A DNA stretch of 64,000 bases, from positions 1-64,000 of the forward strand of contig CAYYTK010000023.1 in the NCBI GenBank assembly GCA_964474695.1. Direction: 5' to 3'. A program made the translations under genes and the position numbers. Positions 18,150 through 26,518 of the stretch are shown here, piece after piece. Position 1 is the stretch's first letter; each line of letters starts with the position of its first letter. This DNA is from DAOUBP01 sp964474695. Its GTDB lineage: Bacteria > Chloroflexota > Anaerolineae > CG2-30-64-16. Below the pieces are notes generated by a model. That model did not search any database. It worked only from the letters and a program-made list of their open reading frames with translations, and was not told where the DNA came from.

Positions 18150-18152
18150 ATT

Positions 18153-18272
18153 ACTGCGTACTACGTACTGCGTACTGCCTGACCCCACAACATCCGGCGA
18201 CCAAGCAGTACGCAATACGCAGTACGCAATACGCAGTACGCAATACGCAATACGCAGTACGCAATACGCAGT
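18153..18272. repeat. 7-bp-period array (ACGCAGT/ACGCAAT family)
   Basis: Tandem ACGCAGTACGCAATACG units at 18206-18272, with a related TACTGCGTACTACG part at 18153-18176, fill the gap after the coiled-coil gene. A relative lies at 371-392. Confidence 0.9.
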
Positions 18273-18306
18273 CCGCATCGTCAAGTAGCATCCAGGAGGG
18301 TATCAC

Positions 18307-19371
18307 ATGCCTCGTATTTTCGACATCGTCGAAGCCCCCGATCAGGGGCTGAACCAGATGGTCTACCGCGTGCCCAGCTCAGGCAGCGGTGACTTCCGCA
18401 TTGGCTCGCAGGTGATCGTGCGGGAGAATCAGAACGCGGTCTTCTTCCGCGACGGCAAGGCGCTGGACACCTTCGGTGCCGGCCGCCACACCATCACCAC
18501 GGCCAACATCCCGCTGTTGGTTGATCTCATCGGCAAGCTCTTCAGCGGCAAAAGCCCCTTCAAGGCAGAAGTCTACTTCGTCAACATGCGAGACTTCATC
18601 GACATGAAGTGGGGCACGCCGGAGCCGGTCTCGCTGCGCGACGTGGATTTGGGCCTGGTGCGGCTGCGCGCCAACGGCCGTTACTCGATGGCGATCAATG
18701 ACCCGCAGATGTTCGTGGCCAAGATCGTCGGCACGCAGGGTCTCTACCAGACCAGCCAGATCGAGGACTACCTGCGCAGCATCATCATCAGCCGGCTGAC
18801 CGACATGCTGGGCGAGATGAAGACCGGCCTCTTCGACCTGCCCGCCATGTTCGATGAGCTGAGCGCGGCCATCAAGGCCAAGGTGGCCGAGGACTTCGAG
18901 GCCCTGGGCATCACGCTGAAGCAGATGTTCTTGGGCAGCATCAGCCCCACCGAGGAGACCCAGAAGGCCATCGACGAGCGCGCGGCCATGGGCGCCATCG
19001 GCGACATGGGCAAGTACATGCAGTACAAGGCTGCCAAGGCCATGGGCGACGCGGCCGCAGCCGGCGGTGGCGGTGAAGCGGGCGGCGCGGCCGGCACCGG
19101 CGTGGGCTTGGGCGCGGGCTTCGGCCTGGGCGCGGGCATGGCGGGCATGATCCAGCAGGCGATCTCCGCGGGACAGCAGCAGGCATCCGCCGGTGCGCCG
19201 GCCGCCGCAGCCGCGCCCGAGGTGATGACCCTGGCCGAAGCCGCGGCCTACATGCGCGTCAGCGAGGCGGACGTCGAGACGCTCATCACCTCCGGCCAGG
19301 TCAAGGCCAAGAAGATCGGCAGCGCCTACCGGATCAGCAGGAAGGCGCTGGACGCGTTCCTGGCCGAGTAA
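18307..19371 (+). CDS. SPFH/band-7-like protein fused to an excisionase-type helix-turn-helix
   Basis: The 354-residue protein has an SPFH-like core at about residues 20-235 (VIVRENQNAVFFRDGKALD, SPTEETQKAIDERAAMG). A Gly/Ala-rich linker with a possible membrane-active stretch follows at about 243-285. The last 50 residues form an excisionase-like HTH (MTLAEAAAYMRVSEADVETL, KKIGSAYRISRKALDAFL). SPFH proteins of this YdjI-like class usually end in a zinc ribbon; a DNA-binding-type HTH is unusual. AGGAGG precedes the ATG. It is the fifth gene in the cluster that begins at 14550. Confidence 0.85.
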   Translation: MPRIFDIVEAPDQGLNQMVYRVPSSGSGDFRIGSQVIVRENQNAVFFRDGKALDTFGAGRHTITTANIPLLVDLIGKLFSGKSPFKAEVYFVNMRDFIDMKWGTPEPVSLRDVDLGLVRLRANGRYSMAINDPQMFVAKIVGTQGLYQTSQIEDYLRSIIISRLTDMLGEMKTGLFDLPAMFDELSAAIKAKVAEDFEALGITLKQMFLGSISPTEETQKAIDERAAMGAIGDMGKYMQYKAAKAMGDAAAAGGGGEAGGAAGTGVGLGAGFGLGAGMAGMIQQAISAGQQQASAGAPAAAAAPEVMTLAEAAAYMRVSEADVETLITSGQVKAKKIGSAYRISRKALDAFLAE

Positions 19372-19393
19372 CAGGAAACTCGTTTTCGGAACT

Positions 19394-19450
19394 GAGGCTT
19401 TAGCCGGTCTGTGTGAGCAGCAAGCGCAACCGGCTAAAGCCTCTGTTTTT
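19394..19450 (+). terminator. GAGGCTTTAGCCGG hairpin with T-run
   Basis: GAGGCTTTAGCCGG (19394-19407) and CCGGCTAAAGCCTC (19430-19443) form a perfect 14-bp stem followed by TGTTTTT. A dispersed repeat is apparently serving as an intrinsic terminator after the SPFH gene. Confidence 0.75.
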
Positions 19451-19518
19451 CGTGGCTTCAATCCGGCCAGCAGCCCTTGCTTCGCCCGACCTACGGTTTC
19501 AGAATCAGGAGTTAGCCG

Positions 19519-19779
19519 ATGAGCAAACGCCGCCAGGCTCAACAAGCGGGGCCGGAGCAGCCCCAGCCCCAAGCAGATGACCGCGAGGCCTGGGATTCAC
19601 CGGAGTTCCTGCGCTCCCGGCTGATCAGCCTGGCGTTTGTCCTCGCGCCCGCCATCGTCATGCTCGCCCTGGGCGAGTCGAAGATCGCGGCCGCATGGGC
19701 GGCGGTGGGGACGTTGATCATCCTGTTCGACTCGCGCCGCCAGTTGCGCGACTTCTGGCGGTCGCTGCACGCGCGGTGA
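19519..19779 (+). CDS. Small membrane protein, 86 aa
   Basis: The N-terminal third is hydrophilic and Gln/Pro-rich; two hydrophobic segments follow at about residues 33-52 and 55-70 (LISLAFVLAPAIVMLALGE), with a basic C-terminal tail. No family is recognised. The preceding AGGAGTTAG is a plausible ribosome-binding site. It closes the same-strand run of membrane-associated genes. Confidence 0.6.
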   Translation: MSKRRQAQQAGPEQPQPQADDREAWDSPEFLRSRLISLAFVLAPAIVMLALGESKIAAAWAAVGTLIILFDSRRQLRDFWRSLHAR

Positions 19780-19787
19780 CGCGCTAC

Positions 19788-19815
19788 TTGATCCTCTTGG
19801 ATACTATGCTATAAT
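19788..19815 (+). promoter_or_regulatory. Promoter for the SARP-type regulator
   Basis: TTGATC (19788-19793) and TATAAT (19810-19815) are separated by 16 bp, giving a leader of about 45 bases before the ATG at 19866. Confidence 0.7.
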
Positions 19816-19865
19816 AATAAACGTCTGCGCTTGCACTTGGCATTCGAAGTGAAAGAATTGTTTCG

Positions 19866-22800
19866 ATGCTCAGCATCGCGCTGTTGGGCGACTTCTGCCT
19901 CAAGCACAATGACACGCTCGTCACAGACGTAGACACCCCGCGTCTGCAATCACTGCTTGCCTATCTTGTGCTCCACCGGGATGCGCCCCAATCCCGCGGC
20001 CACCTGGCCTTCATCTTCTGGCCCGACACCAGCGACGCCCAGGCCCGCACGAACCTGCGCTACCTCTTGCATCAGTTGCGGCACACGCTGCCGGATGCGG
20101 ATTCCTATCTCGACGGCAGGATTCAGAGTTTACAATGGCGGTCCGGCGCCCCATTTGCCCTGGACGCGGCCGACTTTGAGGCCGCGCTGGCTCAGGCGGA
20201 GCAGGCGCCCAGGAGGGGCAATCCCGTAGCAGTGCGCGAGGCGTTGGAGCGAGCAGTCGCCCTGTACAAAGGGGACTTGTTGCCCAGTTGCTATGATGAC
20301 TGGATCATGCCCCAGCGCGAAGGATTGCGCCAGGCATATCTCAGTGCCTTAGAGCGGCTGGTTCAGGTGCTGGAGGAGCAGCGCGACTACGCGGCAGCCG
20401 TCCGCCATGCCCAGCGCCTGCTGCAGCATGATCCTTTGCACGAAGCGACGTATCGCCACCTGATGCGTCTCCATGCCCTGGATGGGGATCGGGCCGCCGC
20501 CTTGCAGGTCTATCACACCTGCGCGACTGTCCTGCGGCGTGAGCTGGAAGTGGAACCAAGCGCCGCCACTCGTGAAGTCTACGAACAGCTATTGGGCGCA
20601 GAGTCACGACCCGCCTCGGCCGCGCCTGCCACGACCGCTTTTTCGCCCCTTGTGGCCCGAAAGAGCGAATGGATGCAGGTGCGGCAAACCTGGCGCGCCG
20701 CGATCGCCGGCGGCGGGCCCCGTGTCCTGATGTTGCGCGGGGAGGCAGGGATCGGCAAGACCCGATTGGCTGAGGAGTTGCTGCAATGGGCCGCACGGCA
20801 GGGGATCGCCACCGCCACCGCGCGCTGCTATGCGGCCGAGGGCCAACTGGCCTATGCCCCGGTCACCGCCTGGCTGCGAGCCCAGCCGCTGGCGCCCCTC
20901 GATGACGCCTGGCTGGCAGAGGTCGCGCGGCTATTGCCGGAGGCCGCGGCCGGCCGGCCGGACTTGCCGCAGCCGGCCGCGTTGACCCAGGCCTGGGAGC
21001 GCCAACGCCTCTTCGAAGCGCTGGCGCGCGCCATCCTGGGCCCAAGCCAACCGCGGCTGCTGATACTGGATGACCTCCAATGGTGTGATCGTGACACCCT
21101 GGAGTGGCTGCACTTCCTGCTGCGCTTCGACCTCACCGCGCGGCTGCTGGTCGTCGGCGCCTACCGGCCGGAGGAAATCGGCGACGACCACCCACTGGTT
21201 TCCTGGCTGCGGAACTTGCGCCTGGAAGGGCAGGTCGCAGAATTGGAGCTGGGACCGCTGGACGAAGCCGCCACCCGGACTCTAGCCACCCTGACGATCG
21301 GCGAGGAGATCGACCCAAGGACCGCCCGGCTTCTCTATCGAGAAACTGAGGGCAATCCGCTCTTTGTCATCGAAACCGCGCGGGCTGGAATGTTGTTGCA
21401 CGACCGGGATCGGGATGCCGGTTCGGCCAGGCTCCTTCACGATCCCACGCTGGGCGACACAGGCCTGCCGCCGAAGGTGTGGTCCATGCTTGAGGCGCGC
21501 CTGGCGCAGCTTTCGCCGCCAGCCCGGGAACTGGCCGGGCTGGCAGCCGCGATCGGCCGGGAGTTCAGTTTCAAGCTGCTGGCGCTGGCCGACGGCCGCG
21601 CTGCGGATGCGCTGATTCGTGAGTTAGATGAGCTGTGGCAGCGGCGGATCGTGCGGGAACGCGGCGCCGACGCCTACGACTTCAGTCATGACAAGCTGCG
21701 CGAGGTGGCCTATGGCGGTTTGAGCGCAGCAAGACGGCGCCTGCTGCACCGCCGTATCGCACAGGCGTTGGAGACCCTCCACGCCGGGCGGTTGGACCCG
21801 GTCAGCCACCAGGTGGCGGCCCACTACGAGCGCGCGGGCCTGCCGGACCAGGCAATCCCCTGCTACGTGTGCGCGGCCGAAGTGGCGCGTCGCCTCTATG
21901 CCAACGAAGAAGCAATTGCCTACTACCGGAGAGCCATTACGCTGCTCGAATCCTCAACCGCGGAAACCCTCGCGGCCGCCGGGCCACCAGGCGCGGCTGC
22001 TCGCATCCGCGAAGACATGGCCGACCTCTTGACGCTGACCGGGCGCCGAGCAGATGCCCGGCAGGCCTATGGAGAGGCGCTGGCTGGCGTCGCCGACGGC
22101 GAGTTGGTCTGGCGAGCGCGCCTGCAGCGCAAAATCGCCACGGCCTGGGACGAAGAGAATTGCTGGCAGGAAGCGACGCTGGCCTATGCCGCCGCCGAAG
22201 CCGCACTGGGCCCGGAGACGCCCGCCTCCACCCTGGAATGGCGGCGCGAATGGCTCGAAATTCAGCACCGCCGAGTCTGGCTGTGCTACGGACTCGGCCG
22301 GCTGAATGAGATGGCAGAACTGGCCGAGCGCACCCGCCCTGTGGTCGAGCAGTGCGGGACCCCCTTGCAGCGCGGGAAGTTCTTCCAAAGTCTGCTGCTG
22401 TTAGGCATCAGGCAGGAACGCTTTGCCGTCTCCGCCGAGACGCTGGCTTTCGGCCATGCTTCCCTGGATGCCTTTCGCGAATCCGGGGACGCCAATGCTG
22501 AGACCCTGGCCCTGGGCGGCCTCGGGTGTTCTCTGGTGTGGGCAGGTCAGCTTGACAAGGCAGAGCAGCCGCTGCTCGCGGCGTTGGCGCGGGCCGAACG
22601 GAGCAGTGATGTAGCCGTGCAGTCTCGCGTCTTGACCTATCTCACCATGCTCTATCGCATGGCCGGCCAGGCTGACCAGGTGGAACATTATGCCGCAGCC
22701 AGCCTGGCGCTGGCGACCGAATGGGGGATGACCGAGTATATCGGCATGGCCAGGGCCAGCCAGGCCTGGCTGGCCTGGCTGGCAGGCGACTGGACGCAAG

Positions 22801-23153
22801 CCGGGATCGAAGGCCAGGCTGCCGTGGTGCTGTGGCAGCAGGCCCCCCTCAGCACCCCGTTTCAATGGACGGCCCGCTGGCCGCTGCTCGCCCTGGCACA
22901 GGCCCAGCACCGTGCGGCAGAGGCGATTGACCACGCGCAAGCGATGCTCAGACCGGACCAACAGCGCCTGCCGGCGGCTTTGGCGTCGCACCTCGACGCA
23001 GCAGTGGCAGCTTGGCGGCAAGGGCAACATGCCGCGGCCGAAGGCTGCCTGGGACAGGCGCTCGAGTTGGCGCAGCAACTGGGCTATCTCAAACGACCGG
23101 GAGGAACCGATGTCAGCCGAACAGAACCTTCAAATCGTGCGCGCCTATCTTAG
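19866..23153 (+). CDS. AfsR/SARP-like transcriptional regulator with AAA ATPase and TPR region
   Basis: The 1095-residue protein has an OmpR-type winged helix at about residues 1-95, a bacterial transcriptional activation (BTAD) domain at about 100-245, an ATPase domain and a long TPR-like helical region. The ATPase shows Walker A in GEAGIGKTRL (about 291-300) and Walker B in LLILDDLQW (about 397-405). Such proteins integrate nucleotide and ligand signals to activate nearby genes. The 3' end overlaps the next gene by 44 bases. Likely targets are the small enzymes immediately downstream, which is inference from position. Confidence 0.93.
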   Translation: MLSIALLGDFCLKHNDTLVTDVDTPRLQSLLAYLVLHRDAPQSRGHLAFIFWPDTSDAQARTNLRYLLHQLRHTLPDADSYLDGRIQSLQWRSGAPFALDAADFEAALAQAEQAPRRGNPVAVREALERAVALYKGDLLPSCYDDWIMPQREGLRQAYLSALERLVQVLEEQRDYAAAVRHAQRLLQHDPLHEATYRHLMRLHALDGDRAAALQVYHTCATVLRRELEVEPSAATREVYEQLLGAESRPASAAPATTAFSPLVARKSEWMQVRQTWRAAIAGGGPRVLMLRGEAGIGKTRLAEELLQWAARQGIATATARCYAAEGQLAYAPVTAWLRAQPLAPLDDAWLAEVARLLPEAAAGRPDLPQPAALTQAWERQRLFEALARAILGPSQPRLLILDDLQWCDRDTLEWLHFLLRFDLTARLLVVGAYRPEEIGDDHPLVSWLRNLRLEGQVAELELGPLDEAATRTLATLTIGEEIDPRTARLLYRETEGNPLFVIETARAGMLLHDRDRDAGSARLLHDPTLGDTGLPPKVWSMLEARLAQLSPPARELAGLAAAIGREFSFKLLALADGRAADALIRELDELWQRRIVRERGADAYDFSHDKLREVAYGGLSAARRRLLHRRIAQALETLHAGRLDPVSHQVAAHYERAGLPDQAIPCYVCAAEVARRLYANEEAIAYYRRAITLLESSTAETLAAAGPPGAAARIREDMADLLTLTGRRADARQAYGEALAGVADGELVWRARLQRKIATAWDEENCWQEATLAYAAAEAALGPETPASTLEWRREWLEIQHRRVWLCYGLGRLNEMAELAERTRPVVEQCGTPLQRGKFFQSLLLLGIRQERFAVSAETLAFGHASLDAFRESGDANAETLALGGLGCSLVWAGQLDKAEQPLLAALARAERSSDVAVQSRVLTYLTMLYRMAGQADQVEHYAAASLALATEWGMTEYIGMARASQAWLAWLAGDWTQAGIEGQAAVVLWQQAPLSTPFQWTARWPLLALAQAQHRAAEAIDHAQAMLRPDQQRLPAALASHLDAAVAAWRQGQHAAAEGCLGQALELAQQLGYLKRPGGTDVSRTEPSNRARLS

Positions 23154-23484
23154 GGGGTCTGGGCCGGAGCTTATGGCGCAGGACGCGACGTTTCATGTTC
23201 TGCCCCAAGCGATCACCCACTGCGGCCGCGAGGCCATCGCGGCCATGTTTCGCGAGGTCTACGTGGAGGCCTTTTCCGATGCGGCCGCGGAGCCTCGCAA
23301 CTGGATCGCCAACGACGATTCCGTGGTCCTGGAGTTCACCTTCCGGGGGGTGAATATCGGTTCGTTTTCTGGCCGGCCGCCTACGGGCAGGCGCGTAGAG
23401 GTCCCCATGTGCGTGGTCTATGATGTCAGGGATGGGATCATCCGCCAGGCGCGGCTGTACTATGACTCGCGGCTCATGCCATAG
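23110..23484 (+). CDS. SnoaL-like (NTF2-fold) protein
   Basis: The 124-residue protein begins MSAEQNLQIVRAYLRGSG and has the NTF2-like pattern of a cone-shaped ligand pocket (VVLEFTFRGVNIGSFSGRPP, VVYDVRDGIIRQARLYYD). Relatives include polyketide and ester cyclases and many uncharacterised isomerases. The ATG at 23110 follows GGAGG and lies inside the 3' end of the SARP gene, so the two are probably co-translated. The substrate is unknown. Confidence 0.82.
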   Translation: MSAEQNLQIVRAYLRGSGPELMAQDATFHVLPQAITHCGREAIAAMFREVYVEAFSDAAAEPRNWIANDDSVVLEFTFRGVNIGSFSGRPPTGRRVEVPMCVVYDVRDGIIRQARLYYDSRLMP

Positions 23485-23623
23485 ACAGGTCGCAGGAACA
23501 ATCACCCATTCACGGATCCCCCGCGCCAAACGCTTTACAAACGCTGCCCCTGCTATGATGGCCTCAGGCGGGTCGGGACAAGGTCCCGCAATCGGCCCGC
23601 TATCGCAAGCAAGGAAGGCCAAA

Positions 23624-24079
23624 ATGAAAACAAGGGGTTTGAGGACATTCACTCTGGTCCTGGTATGCATCCTGTTGGCGCTGCCGGCCACCGCGCTGGC
23701 GACGCCCCCGAAACCACTGACCATCGAAGCGCAGCTTTGGCTCACCGGCCCGGCCTCCGCCGCGGGCACCTTCACGGTCAGCGGCCTGTTCAACGATTCC
23801 GGCAACGCCTCGGAGGTGCTGACGTTCGCTGATGGGACCGTGCATGGCGTTAAGACGTTGGTGGGTGCAGCCGGCACCATTACCATCAACTTCCAGGCTC
23901 AGATGACGTGGACGTCAGCGACAACCTCCGTCGCCGAGGGCCGGTGGGTCATTGTTTCGGGCACCGGCGCCTACAAAAAACTGCACGGCGTAGGCGAGAC
24001 CCGCGCGGAGCTCGACCTTGCCGCCTACCCCGAACCGAACATCGTGGCTCGCTATACGGGCCAGGCGCACTTTGATTGA
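23624..24079 (+). CDS. Secreted protein of unknown function, 151 aa
   Basis: A clear signal peptide (FTLVLVCILLALPATALA) is followed by a beta-rich domain of about 125 residues with Thr/Gly/Ala-rich strands (GTFTVSGLFNDSG, GTITINFQAQMTW). The ATG at 23624 follows AAGGAAGG. Mature-domain motifs such as GRWVIVSGTGAYKKLHG recall allene-oxide-cyclase or dirigent-like small secreted barrels, but I cannot assign it firmly. It ends 11 bases before the NmrA-like gene. Confidence 0.72.
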   Translation: MKTRGLRTFTLVLVCILLALPATALATPPKPLTIEAQLWLTGPASAAGTFTVSGLFNDSGNASEVLTFADGTVHGVKTLVGAAGTITINFQAQMTWTSATTSVAEGRWVIVSGTGAYKKLHGVGETRAELDLAAYPEPNIVARYTGQAHFD

Positions 24080-24090
24080 GGAGGAACCCA

Positions 24091-24984
24091 ATGATTCTCG
24101 TCGTCGGAGCCACCGGCTCCTTGGGCGGCCGCATCACGCGCGGCCTGCTGGCGCAGGGCAAAGCCGTGCGCATCCTGGTCCGGCACAATTCACCATCGGA
24201 AGAGCTGGCGCGGCAAGGTCGGGCCACCAGCGCGCGTTCGTTGATCGAGGCTGGCGCGCAGGCCGTGTACGGCGATCTCAAGGAGCGCGCGTCATTGGAC
24301 GCTGCGGTCGCGGCCGCGGATACGGTCCTTACCACGGCCACCGCCTCACAGCGCGGGGGCGCTGACACCGTGCCCGCGGTGGATTTGCAGGGCACGCTGA
24401 ACCTGATCGAAGCGGCCAAGGCTGCGGGGGTCAAGCGCTTCATCTACACTTCGGCCTACGGCTCGGTTCCGGGCCATCCGGTGCCGCTGTTCAACGTCAA
24501 GGGCACTTGTGAGGCCGCGCTGGAGCGGAGCGGGCTGGAGTACACCATCCTGTGGCCGGCCATCTTCATGGAGGTCTGGATCGGCATGGTGGTCGGCATG
24601 CCATTGATGGCGCAGCAGCCCATCACGTTGATCGGACAGGGCGACCACCGCCACAACTTCGTCTCCGAGGCGGATGTGGCCGCGTTCGGCATCGCCGCGG
24701 TGGACAACCCCCGTGCGGCCAATCAGCGCATCGGCATCGGCGGGCCGGCCTCCTATACCTGGACCGAGATCGTGAGCGCAGTCGGCGCGGCGCTGGGCGC
24801 GCAACTGCCGGTGCGCTATCTGCCGCTCGGCTCGGAAGTGCCGGGCCTGCCGCCCGAAGTGGGCAGCCTCTTGAACGGCATGGAGACCTTCGAAACCTTC
24901 GTGGACATGACCGAGACCGCGGCGGCCTACAAGCTCAAGCTGACAACGCTGGATGAGTTCATCCGCCGCACGTTCCTGCATTGA
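24091..24984 (+). CDS. NmrA-like NAD(P)-binding protein
   Basis: The 297-residue Rossmann protein starts ILVVGATGSLGGRI, the NmrA/atypical-SDR glycine motif, and retains strands for cofactor binding (VLTTATASQRGG, FIYTSAYGSVPGHP). The usual YxxxK catalytic pair is not evident, so it may be a redox sensor or a reductase with altered chemistry. The ATG at 24091 is chosen because GAGGAGG lies six bases upstream; a TTG at 24076 is less likely. It belongs to the small-gene run after the SARP regulator. Confidence 0.83.
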   Translation: MILVVGATGSLGGRITRGLLAQGKAVRILVRHNSPSEELARQGRATSARSLIEAGAQAVYGDLKERASLDAAVAAADTVLTTATASQRGGADTVPAVDLQGTLNLIEAAKAAGVKRFIYTSAYGSVPGHPVPLFNVKGTCEAALERSGLEYTILWPAIFMEVWIGMVVGMPLMAQQPITLIGQGDHRHNFVSEADVAAFGIAAVDNPRAANQRIGIGGPASYTWTEIVSAVGAALGAQLPVRYLPLGSEVPGLPPEVGSLLNGMETFETFVDMTETAAAYKLKLTTLDEFIRRTFLH

Positions 24985-25015
24985 CGCGTTCCAAGATGAG
25001 CGTCGCGCGCTCCAC

Positions 25016-25044
25016 GTGCCAGGCTCGTCCGGCGGGCCTGGCAC
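25016..25044. repeat. GTGCCAGGC / GCCTGGCAC hairpin
   Basis: A 9-bp inverted repeat with an 11-base loop lies between the NmrA-like gene and the 75-residue gene. There is no T-run. A similar unpaired GGCCTGACAC occurs at about 36191. Confidence 0.6.
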
Positions 25045-25062
25045 GCTGACCGAGAGAACACC

Positions 25063-25290
25063 ATGACCACCGAGCGTAATGCAGCCCCGCTGTCGCACAC
25101 CTCGCACCTGTTCACGCTGCGCCTGTGGCCCGAAGACCTGGGCGGCGGACAGACCGACTGGCGCGGAAGCGTCCAGCACGTGAACAGCGGCGAGGCGCGT
25201 TATTTTCGTGATTGGCCGACCCTGGAGGCGTTTGTGGAGGGCTTGCTGCGGGAGCGGCCTGCCATCGTTGACAGCGGAGGCGAATCATGA
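25063..25290 (+). CDS. Small conserved-type hypothetical protein, 75 aa
   Basis: The protein contains a compact motif (FTLRLWPEDLGGGQTDWRG, HVNSGEARYFRDWPTLEAF). I have the impression of having seen this in short proteins common in Chloroflexota and often next to large regulators, but no function is known to me. No membrane segment is present. It is probably a single domain with a central beta-hairpin. Confidence 0.65.
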   Translation: MTTERNAAPLSHTSHLFTLRLWPEDLGGGQTDWRGSVQHVNSGEARYFRDWPTLEAFVEGLLRERPAIVDSGGES

Positions 25291-25315
25291 ACCGATGTTT
25301 TTGTCTGAAACCCCC

Positions 25316-25344
25316 TTGCCCCCTGCCCGCGCATGTGATATAAT
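25316..25344 (+). promoter_or_regulatory. Promoter for the ABC-2 exporter operon
   Basis: TTGCCC (25316-25321) and TATAAT (25339-25344) are separated by 17 bp. The leader is about 160 bases long; I see no recognisable riboswitch in it. Confidence 0.65.
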
Positions 25345-25509
25345 TTGGTTTGCTGCTACACCCATTGCAACTTATAACTAATTGAGCGAGCTCCGGCGCC
25401 GGACGCGCGGCGTTGCCGGGGGCTCGTGCAGCCCATTCGCGGGGAGAATGCAGGATGCCCACCCCACTGCCAGATCCCAACCTCATCATCACCCGGAAGG
25501 AGTGTCCCT

Positions 25510-26508
25510 ATGCCCCCGATCCTGGAAGTCGATAACCTGGCCAAGAAATACGGCAACTTTGAGGCCGTGAAAGGCATCAGTTTCACGGTCGAAGAAGGCG
25601 AGGTCTTCGGCTTGCTCGGCCCCAACGGCGCGGGCAAGACGCAGACCATCTCCATGCTCACCGGCGTGATCCCGCCCACGGCAGGCACCGCGCGCATCGG
25701 CGGCTACGACATCCGCACGCAGTTGGACCACGTGAAGCAGCTCAACGGCCTGGTGCCGCAGGACCTGGCGCTCTACCCCACCCTCAGCGCGCGCACCAAC
25801 CTGAACTTCTTCGGCCGCATCTACGGCCTGGCCGGCAAGGCGCTGAAGGAGCGGGTGGATGACGCGCTGCGCGTGGTGGCGCTGACCGACCGCGCCGACG
25901 ACGTGGTGGACAAGTTCTCGGGCGGCATGAAGCGCCGCGTCAACATCGCCGCCGGGCTGCTCCATCATCCCCGGCTTTTCTTCCTGGACGAGCCGACCGT
26001 CGGCGTGGACCCGCAAAGCCGCAACCACATCTTCGAGAGCGTGCAGCGCTTGAACCGCGAGCGGGGCATGAGCATCGTCTACACCAGCCACTACATGGAA
26101 GAGGTGGAGCTCCTGTGCAACCGCGTCGCGGTGATGGATGCGGGCAGGATCATCGCTATGGACACGATCAAAAACCTGATCGCGACGCTGGGCGGCGGGG
26201 TGATCAACGTCGGGCTGCCGCAGGTCAACGAAGCGCTGATCAGCCAGATCGCGGCGCTGCCTGCGGTGAAAGAGGTGACGCTGGTGCAGCCGCCGGTCGC
26301 GGCCGGCCAGGCGCCGGGCCAGGAGGCGGCCGTGCCGGCCGCAGCCACCCCCATCCTCAAGATCCTGACCGAGCACAGCCAACAGGCCATCGTGAACCTC
26401 CTCGGCTTCCTGAACCAGCGCGACATCAGCATCACTTCGCTGCAAATCCTGGAGCCCAACCTGGAAAGCGTCTTCCTGCACCTGACGGGGAAGAAGCTGA
26501 GGGAATGA
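25510..26508 (+). CDS. ABC-2 type exporter, ATP-binding subunit
   Basis: The 332-residue subunit has Walker A GPNGAGKT, a Q-loop at VPQDLALYPTLS, the signature FSGGMKRRVNIAAGLLHHP, Walker B LFFLDEPTVGVDPQ and an H-loop TSHYMEEVE. The C-terminal 90 residues form the extra domain usual in DrrA/YhaQ-like subunits, here with an Ala/Pro/Gln-rich insert. The ATG at 25510 is preceded by AAGGAG. It is followed within 10 bases by the first of two permease genes, giving a complete exporter for a drug, lipid or Na+ ion. Confidence 0.93.
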   Translation: MPPILEVDNLAKKYGNFEAVKGISFTVEEGEVFGLLGPNGAGKTQTISMLTGVIPPTAGTARIGGYDIRTQLDHVKQLNGLVPQDLALYPTLSARTNLNFFGRIYGLAGKALKERVDDALRVVALTDRADDVVDKFSGGMKRRVNIAAGLLHHPRLFFLDEPTVGVDPQSRNHIFESVQRLNRERGMSIVYTSHYMEEVELLCNRVAVMDAGRIIAMDTIKNLIATLGGGVINVGLPQVNEALISQIAALPAVKEVTLVQPPVAAGQAPGQEAAVPAAATPILKILTEHSQQAIVNLLGFLNQRDISITSLQILEPNLESVFLHLTGKKLRE

Positions 26509-26518
26509 GGAGGCAGCC

